The position numbers and the translations under genes are program-made. From IMG/VR virus record IMGVR_UViG_3300000234_000003, positions 1 to 56,521 of that record: a DNA stretch of 56,521 nt; one strand, given 5' to 3'. This document shows, in pieces, positions 50,807 through 56,521 of the stretch. The first letter of the stretch is position 1, and every line of letters begins with the position of its first letter. Source of the stretch: a virus. The notes under the pieces were generated by a model, which ran no database searches, was not told where the DNA came from, and saw nothing but the letters and a program-made list of their open reading frames with translations.

Positions 50807-53269
50807 ATGAAGATATTAAACGTGGTACAGCACGGATTTAAAAGGATGCGGTTAAATAACATAGTACATATAGAATACTCTCCGAAAAGAAAAAAACAGA
50901 TATTCATAGCTAATAATGGTGCTGGAAAGACTAGTTTTGTTCGTACTCTATCACCTATACCATCAGACTTATCCAAGACCCACTATGAGGGTGGATATGA
51001 AATTAAAACAATAGAACATTGTGGGAACATATATAGTTTAACTGGGACAAGAGATGGGCTAAAATATAGCTTTAAAAAAGATAATGAGGAATTAAATAGC
51101 GGAGGCACTAAGAGAGTACAGTTAGAATTAATAAAAAAAGAATTCAGCTATGATCAGAGCATACATAGTATAGTTACTGGCGAAACGTTATTCACCACTA
51201 TGTCCTATAATGAGAGAAAAGAGTGGATGACTAGGATATCAGATATAGATTATAGCTACGTGTTGAGCGTATATAACGGGTTACGAAATAGACTACGCGA
51301 CGTCGAGGGGGGTGTGCGGATATTGAATAATAAGCTAGATATATCCGATAGAAATAGGTTATCTGCTGAGTATATCGCAGACTTAACTAACGAGAGAGAA
51401 ATATTAAATAAGACCATAGATATATTAACCGCACTAAGAGGCGGTGGAGGGGGTGTGACGGTGATTAACAATGTGACTAACTACACCATAGCTCTAGAGA
51501 ACATATTAGCTCTAATGCCTGAAGAAACCATAGTAATGGCTAATCTAGAGAAAGACATAATATCTAACTCTGAAAAGATAGTAGAGCTAAAGAGTCATAG
51601 AGAAAATTTGATATCTATGGTGGAGGAGGTGAGTAAATTTGAAGCTATGGACTCTATGGATATAGCTGACATAGAGAATGAGATATTCATCTTAGAAAAT
51701 AAGATAAAGGATGTAAAGAGTGCTATATATTTAAATATAGATGTGGATAAAGATGACTTAATTAACACTCTCTCTGTATTGAAGAACACCATCTATGAAA
51801 CACATATAAGATTAGAAAATATGTCGCAAGGGATCATAGACCCAGTAGAATCTACCCAGACTATATTAAAAGAACTATCTGATAAACTGTATAATTTTAA
51901 GACGATAGAGGCAAAGCTGGAAGAGACAATAGATGGTATAAGTCATAATAAGGGTGTGTTAGAGGAGTTAAAAAACACCCCCGAAGTGACTTGCGTGAAG
52001 TGTGGTCACAGATGGGTAGATAAGTATGACGATGAGTTATATTTAAAATACCAAAAGAGTTACATTGAAAAAAAAGAAAACCTAGAGAAGGTGAGGTCAG
52101 CAGTATCTACTCTTAGGGGAAAGATAGAGTTGGTGGAGTTAGAACAGGGGTTGGTTGATAATATACACAGATATATAAAGAATAACAAACTTCACGCGGA
52201 TATAAACGACTTAGCTGTTTCGAGCGGCATAGATTACAGAAAACAACCTAGTGCGTATATTAATAAATTAGCTATTGTGAGTAACGATATAGGGGAGTGG
52301 ATAGATGAATTATCTGTGTTGAATAGAGTGAGGGACTTGAAAGATAAAATAAATTATATAAAGGATAGAAAAGAAAACATATCTACAATTGGATTATACT
52401 CTAGTAGTGTCCTAGAGGGTAGGTTAATCAACAGTGTAGAGATGATAAGGAGTTATGTAAAAGAAGGTGACCTATTGAAGAAAAAGAATAAACTGGGTAC
52501 AGAGATATTATCCATTAGCGATAAGTTGATTAGGAGCATACAACAGAGAGGTAAAGATACCGAAAAAATAGTGGATGAGTTGGTGGGTAAATCTATATCT
52601 AACATAGTTAAGAAGATGAAGGGTAGGGTATATGACATCAACAATATGCTTATGGAGAATGAGATAGCCCAAAGAAATAGAAATGATCTAAAGAAGGATA
52701 TAACGGAGTATGATAAGATAAAAGAAAATTTAAAGATTATGATACGAGAGTTATCTCCGACAGAAGGATTAATAGCTGACTCTATTGTTGGGTTCTTAGA
52801 AACTTTTGTGTATGATATGAATGAAATTATACGTGAGGTGTGGAGCTACGACATAGAGATACGTACTGACGGTATGGATGGGGATGACTTAACATTTAGG
52901 TTCCCAGTATACGTGGATGGGGAGGAGGTTAGTGCGGATGTGGGTAAGACTTCTACTGGTATGCAGAATATAATAGATTTAGCGTTTAAGATAGTTTCTA
53001 TGAAGAGGTTAGGCATAGGGGGGTACCCTTTAGTCTTAGATGAGTTTGGGCAGGGGTTATTTATGTCACATAGAGATAAAGCTGTGGAGTTATTGGATAA
53101 ACTAGGAGAAGATATGTTTTCTCAGATGTTTATAATAACCCACGACCAACAACAGTATGGTATGTTTGGTGACGGAGGGGCTGATATAATAGTGATAGGG
53201 GAAGATGCGGTGGAGTACATAGGTGGAGAATACACATATAATGGGGTGATTAGTTTTATAAACGATTAA
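50807..53269 (+). CDS. SbcC/Rad50/T4 gp46-like ATPase
   Basis: Encodes 820 residues. P-loop ANNGAGKT at residues 35-42; a long coiled coil interrupted at residues 396-399 by a zinc hook CVKC; Walker B YPLVLDEFGQG near 740-750; signature-like KTSTGMQNIIDLA before it; THDQQQ switch His near 785. This is the ABC-type architecture of Rad50/SbcC and T4 gp46. With a gp47/SbcD nuclease it would process DNA ends in phage recombination or degrade host DNA. No such nuclease gene is in the window. The gene is a single plus-strand unit ending in the repeated hairpin element. Confidence 0.85.
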   Translation: MKILNVVQHGFKRMRLNNIVHIEYSPKRKKQIFIANNGAGKTSFVRTLSPIPSDLSKTHYEGGYEIKTIEHCGNIYSLTGTRDGLKYSFKKDNEELNSGGTKRVQLELIKKEFSYDQSIHSIVTGETLFTTMSYNERKEWMTRISDIDYSYVLSVYNGLRNRLRDVEGGVRILNNKLDISDRNRLSAEYIADLTNEREILNKTIDILTALRGGGGGVTVINNVTNYTIALENILALMPEETIVMANLEKDIISNSEKIVELKSHRENLISMVEEVSKFEAMDSMDIADIENEIFILENKIKDVKSAIYLNIDVDKDDLINTLSVLKNTIYETHIRLENMSQGIIDPVESTQTILKELSDKLYNFKTIEAKLEETIDGISHNKGVLEELKNTPEVTCVKCGHRWVDKYDDELYLKYQKSYIEKKENLEKVRSAVSTLRGKIELVELEQGLVDNIHRYIKNNKLHADINDLAVSSGIDYRKQPSAYINKLAIVSNDIGEWIDELSVLNRVRDLKDKINYIKDRKENISTIGLYSSSVLEGRLINSVEMIRSYVKEGDLLKKKNKLGTEILSISDKLIRSIQQRGKDTEKIVDELVGKSISNIVKKMKGRVYDINNMLMENEIAQRNRNDLKKDITEYDKIKENLKIMIRELSPTEGLIADSIVGFLETFVYDMNEIIREVWSYDIEIRTDGMDGDDLTFRFPVYVDGEEVSADVGKTSTGMQNIIDLAFKIVSMKRLGIGGYPLVLDEFGQGLFMSHRDKAVELLDKLGEDMFSQMFIITHDQQQYGMFGDGGADIIVIGEDAVEYIGGEYTYNGVISFIND

Positions 53270-53270
53270 G

Positions 53271-53321
53271 AAAAAAAAATAAACACTATGCCCCAATAGA
53301 GTTCGTGTAGAACTCTATTGG
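53271..53321 (-). terminator. Hairpin with CATAGTGTTTATTTTTTTT tail (shared repeat)
   Basis: A 12-bp stem (CCAATAGAGTTC, 53293-53321) and, on the minus strand downstream, GCATAGTGTTTATTTTTTTT. The stem sequence is the same as at 13025-13057, with a differing loop. It lies in the narrow gap between the convergent SbcC-like gene and the 132-residue gene. Confidence 0.6.
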
Positions 53322-53331
53322 TTGTAGACTC

Positions 53332-53356
53332 TTATCTTGGGGGTAACCCAAGATAA
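53332..53356 (-). other. Hairpin over the end of the 132-residue gene
   Basis: TTATCTTGGG-GGTAA-CCCAAGATAA, a 10-bp stem that contains the gene's stop codon; directly followed by the shared hairpin at 53293-53321, giving a two-hairpin end like the one at 13012-13143. Confidence 0.5.
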
Positions 53357-53730
53357 TTCCACATGATTTTTTCTCTACCTGTTACGGCAAAGAATCCCGC
53401 GGCGTGGACGAATTCCATACTGTTGTCTGGGTCAAAGGCTTTGCCTTTGAAGTCGAAAGAGCCCACTACGGTGGGTACTTTCTGTGTCTTCCACTCGGTA
53501 GTGGTTATATCGCACCATACCACTGTGTGGTATTTTGTCAATGTTGGGTCATTACACAATGCCTCTTGCCAGCCTGGCAGGCAGTTGGCCATTAAAAGGG
53601 TCGGCCCATAACGGCCGACTCCGACATCTACACTGCTTTCAAGTATAGCACGTCGTGTCTCGTATAGCATGTCTTGTTGGGTCTTAAGGCTGGTTACGTA
53701 TGTTTCTATAATTTCACACGCTTTGTACAT
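53332..53730 (-). CDS. Unknown small protein downstream of portal candidate
   Basis: Encodes 132 residues; the ATG lies inside the end of the portal candidate gene (17-base overlap) with only a weak GGGA upstream. Trp-rich, with a helical N-terminus and strand-rich remainder (VVWCDITTTEWKTQKVP). No known family. Markedly less AT-rich than the neighbouring genes, which suggests a separate origin. May be a head accessory protein or an inserted gene of unrelated role. Confidence 0.6.
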   Translation of the reverse strand: MYKACEIIETYVTSLKTQQDMLYETRRAILESSVDVGVGRYGPTLLMANCLPGWQEALCNDPTLTKYHTVVWCDITTTEWKTQKVPTVVGSFDFKGKAFDPDNSMEFVHAAGFFAVTGREKIMWNYLGLPPR

Positions 53731-56326
53731 TATCGTCTATTTTCCCGCTATCTTCTGTGATAGTGTCTTCTGTGTTAGCCTCATCCGTAGTGTCGGGAGT
53801 AACTCCAGCCTCTCCATTTTTTTCTATAAACTTTTTAAGTTCTGGAGTAAGTTCCTTGCTTAATTCTATAATCTTAACCACTATAGTCATCAAGTCCATC
53901 TTAGAGGATACGATATCTACTCCTCCAGTGCTAGCGTCAGTCAAAGCCTTAGCTATTTCTGGTAAAAACCCATTACTATGCATCCACTCTTTTATTAATT
54001 TTGACCTCAATAGTAATTTAAAGTCGGTAAGTTGACTACTTAGTGGTTCACCTATACTACTAGGCTGTTGTTCTCCCTCGAATAGCGAATCCAATGCAGC
54101 TGTTAAATCATCACGGTATGTTGTGAACTTTTGTGACAGCTCGTCTCTATTGGTTGTTTCTATTGACGGCAGTGATGCTTTTAGTGTATCTGATAGGTCT
54201 ATCATAAGAGCCTCTATAATATCTTCATCAGATAGATTATGGTCTTCTCTTAAGACCTTTACCACTTCCTTCATCTCTTTGCTCCCCATGTTATCCTTTA
54301 GTACCTCTACTAATTTATATCTAATAGCTGGGTCAGCCTCTATAATCACGTTATAATGGTCAGCTATCATGATGGAATACTTTTTTTGTAAGCTATGTAC
54401 AGTCTGCGCTAACATAGCATTCTGACCCTTAAAGACTGTAGCTAACTCTACATCAGCCCCATCGGATAAAAGTGCTGGTGGTATACCTAACTTTCTCAAC
54501 CCTGAGTTTCTCAGCTCTGTTTCCAGCTCGTCCGAAGGCATAACTAAATTTTTCTGACTAGTCTCAACTGACATTGTGGTATTAGGTAGGTGCGGATTAG
54601 TTATATTAGCTATGATACTAAAACGACTCATCCAGCTCGTGATGTCTGTTAGGTTTTGGCTGTTTAGTGGGAAAGCTGATATGTCGTCTCTCATCACTTC
54701 AGCTATCATACGCTGTCTAGTGCGTTCTGGGTCGGGCTCCCGTTCGTCTATCACACCTGTTATCTTTTTAACTGTGATGGCGTTGTTAATTAACACCAGC
54801 ATCCTACTCATTAGCACTGTTAATCTAAAGCTTATATTAGTCTCTAACATCTCTAATATAGACTCTCCTGTACCATTCTCTTTGTAGTTAAATGCGTACC
54901 ACGCCGTTAGCTCTTTTGGTATATAAACAAGTTGCACCAACTCATCGCTTAGCATCCGTTGATATAGAGCATTTAATACGTGGTTCATAATACCCACATT
55001 AACACCTCCAGCTAAGCGACTATTTTTTATCTCTTTATCTATCTTCTCCTGTATAAGAGCAGCATATATTTCCCTCATACCCTCTATTTTATTTCCGCTA
55101 TAAAGACTCCTGTTTTGATAAAAGTCATTAGTGGCACCTTTTTTGATAACTATGTTATCGTTTTTAAGAACATTCATAGCTATCTCGTGAGAGTCACCAT
55201 AAGTAGTCCTATAGTCGATTGGGGCACCTTTTTCAGTAAGTATGATGTATCCTATATGTTGGGATACATCTGTGGAACTATGGATAGGTATACACGACTG
55301 TTTTGGTAAAAATATACTCATAGCTCTACCTATTGATGAGCTAGTCTTATCTCCAGTAGTCACAATCATACCTCTGTTTGACCTCATTATATCTCTTAAC
55401 CTCGATCTACGTTTAGGTAAAGCTGATACCTCACTTGTCTGTTTTGCTGATTCATAGCCTCCTCGGATAGAATCTATAGTGGAATCCCATAGCGCATCTT
55501 TGAAAATAGTAGGAACAGCTAGTGTAGATAGATTTTCGCTAATAGGGGATAGTAGAGACTCTATCTTACTCCCCATGTCTTGTATAATATTTTCAAAATC
55601 ACTATTCTCGATATACTTTTCTGTAGACTCCTTGTTAGTTTTTACACTCTTGTTGAAGTCAATACTGTCTATTTTTAGACCACCGTCTGATCTCGCTTTA
55701 GACTCACCACCGTGAGTTAAAGCCGTGAAAAAGATATTATTAGTGAAGCCTTTCTTCTGTATAGCGGTAAATGCACTCTCTACACCATACGCGTGTCTAT
55801 AGCCGCTGCCTGTCTCTTTGGTTATTTTTTCATCTACTGTGAACTCTCTTATATATGCTTCTGGGACATAAGCTGTAGCCCAAGACCCCTCTGTTATATA
55901 TGATTTTAAAAAGACATCATTAAGATTATCTGCTACCTTATATTTCTTTTCAACTTCGCTTTTTAGTATCTCCAACATACTGGTTAATATGGTGTGTGGT
56001 ATCTTGGACGTTGGGCAGGTTAGTATAATATCGCCACCTTCCCCTGCACCGTTAACTACTAAGGAAGTCAATATCTTACTCCCCAAGTCCATATCAGATA
56101 GTAGATTCATAGCAGATTTACCCATATCTAACTTACGAGGTACATCCCTATTCATATTCGCCAAGATGTTAGGATTTATGGCAATACTGGCTTGGGGTTT
56201 ATTTAAACTCTTTGTTAGTGCGTCGTTAATACCAGATAGTGAATCTTCTTTTTTTACCTTGTGGTCGGTAGCTTTACTACCTCCTATTGATGTAGGAGGC
56301 TGTTTTACTGTTTTGTCTTCTCGCAT
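53714..56326 (-). CDS. Portal protein candidate (phiKZ gp129-like)
   Basis: Encodes 870 residues from the ATG with AAAGGA six bases upstream (earlier in-frame start at 56380 lacks one). The centre shows the portal pattern: a strand/helix region VQLVYIPKELTAWYAFNY, a long hydrophobic-amphipathic helix (LTVLMSRMLVLINNAITVKK), EREPDPERTRQRMIAEVM, and an ordered end LRKLGIPPALLSDGAD. Jumbo-phage portals share this arrangement as I remember it, with a similar total length. N- and C-terminal ends are polar and probably disordered. It would form the 12-fold head gate for the terminase; a structural protein of the head interior is the alternative. Confidence 0.65.
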   Translation of the reverse strand: MREDKTVKQPPTSIGGSKATDHKVKKEDSLSGINDALTKSLNKPQASIAINPNILANMNRDVPRKLDMGKSAMNLLSDMDLGSKILTSLVVNGAGEGGDIILTCPTSKIPHTILTSMLEILKSEVEKKYKVADNLNDVFLKSYITEGSWATAYVPEAYIREFTVDEKITKETGSGYRHAYGVESAFTAIQKKGFTNNIFFTALTHGGESKARSDGGLKIDSIDFNKSVKTNKESTEKYIENSDFENIIQDMGSKIESLLSPISENLSTLAVPTIFKDALWDSTIDSIRGGYESAKQTSEVSALPKRRSRLRDIMRSNRGMIVTTGDKTSSSIGRAMSIFLPKQSCIPIHSSTDVSQHIGYIILTEKGAPIDYRTTYGDSHEIAMNVLKNDNIVIKKGATNDFYQNRSLYSGNKIEGMREIYAALIQEKIDKEIKNSRLAGGVNVGIMNHVLNALYQRMLSDELVQLVYIPKELTAWYAFNYKENGTGESILEMLETNISFRLTVLMSRMLVLINNAITVKKITGVIDEREPDPERTRQRMIAEVMRDDISAFPLNSQNLTDITSWMSRFSIIANITNPHLPNTTMSVETSQKNLVMPSDELETELRNSGLRKLGIPPALLSDGADVELATVFKGQNAMLAQTVHSLQKKYSIMIADHYNVIIEADPAIRYKLVEVLKDNMGSKEMKEVVKVLREDHNLSDEDIIEALMIDLSDTLKASLPSIETTNRDELSQKFTTYRDDLTAALDSLFEGEQQPSSIGEPLSSQLTDFKLLLRSKLIKEWMHSNGFLPEIAKALTDASTGGVDIVSSKMDLMTIVVKIIELSKELTPELKKFIEKNGEAGVTPDTTDEANTEDTITEDSGKIDDNVQSV

Positions 56327-56413
56327 CTTAATATCCTTTCTTTTTTTGTCATTAAAATGCGATAAGTAAACATTTAACACCTTAATTAGGTGATTACCGT
56401 AAGGAGATAATAT

Positions 56414-56521
56414 ATGAGCAACACCAGTAACATAAACTTAATAACAGAAGCGTATGAGTTATGTAAATCAATAATCTATAAGTTCCACCAAGTAGGTGTA
56501 GATATGAACATATCGATGAGG
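56414..56521 (+). CDS. Start of an unknown gene, cut by window edge
   Basis: AAGGAG eight bases before the ATG is followed by 36 open codons to the last base, beginning MSNTSNINLITEAYELCKSI. Helical; too short to assign. It is divergent from the portal candidate, and the gap between them (56327-56413) holds only a weak inverted repeat (CACCT-TAATT-AGGTG). Confidence 0.6.
   Translation, partial: MSNTSNINLITEAYELCKSIIYKFHQVGVDMNISMR

Overview
The window is a 56.5 kb piece of the genome of a large, AT-rich tailed phage (contractile tail) of the broad phiKZ-like 'jumbo' type. The diagnostic set is a large terminase, a large multidomain portal candidate, a ~730-residue major capsid candidate, an S77-type prohead protease candidate, tail sheath and tube, a very long tail protein ending in a muralytic domain, and above all subunits of a phage-encoded multisubunit RNA polymerase (beta and the N-terminal part of beta'). 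The i-spanin/o-spanin pair, with a lipoprotein o-spanin, points to a Gram-negative host. Genes are densely packed, use the standard code (TAA, TAG and TGA all serve as stops), and nearly all have an AAAGGA-like ribosome binding site. No tRNA, rRNA, CRISPR, insertion sequence or integrase was seen.

Layout. 127-3503 (+): membrane-anchored unknown protein and large terminase. 3549-11326 (-): head operon with major capsid protein candidate, several unknown virion-type proteins and a ClpP-fold protein. 11439-13007 (+): DnaB/RecA-fold helicase. 13008-14117: mostly non-coding, one small gene and a run of strong stem-loops. 14118-15254: holin candidate and, convergent, a secreted endolysin. 15341-18608 (+): tail sheath and tail tube. 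18760-20446: two unknown genes. 20469-31577 (-): long operon beginning with RNA polymerase beta' (N-terminal part) and beta, then small and unknown genes, the prohead protease candidate and a baseplate-type protein. 31630-41580 (+): a 3316-codon tape-measure/tail-lysozyme giant. 41600-45901 (-): five unknown genes. 46022-49341 (+): two unknowns, a RuvC-like resolvase, an unknown and the two spanins. 49565-50744 (-): a tiny leucine-rich protein and a baseplate spike. 50807-53269 (+): SbcC/Rad50/gp46-like ATPase. 53332-56326 (-): small unknown and portal candidate. 56414-end (+): start of another gene.

How it fits together. The window holds most of the morphogenesis programme: capsid, portal, protease and terminase make and fill the head; sheath, tube, giant tail protein and spike make the tail; holin candidate, endolysin and spanins lyse the cell; helicase, SbcC-like ATPase and RuvC-like nuclease serve replication, recombination and DNA maturation; the polymerase subunits belong to a phage transcription system whose remaining parts (the C-terminal half of beta' at least) lie outside. 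Strand switches are frequent, and most convergent junctions carry a strong hairpin, four of which share a distinctive sequence tail. Function calls rest on motif reading by eye; no database search was possible.
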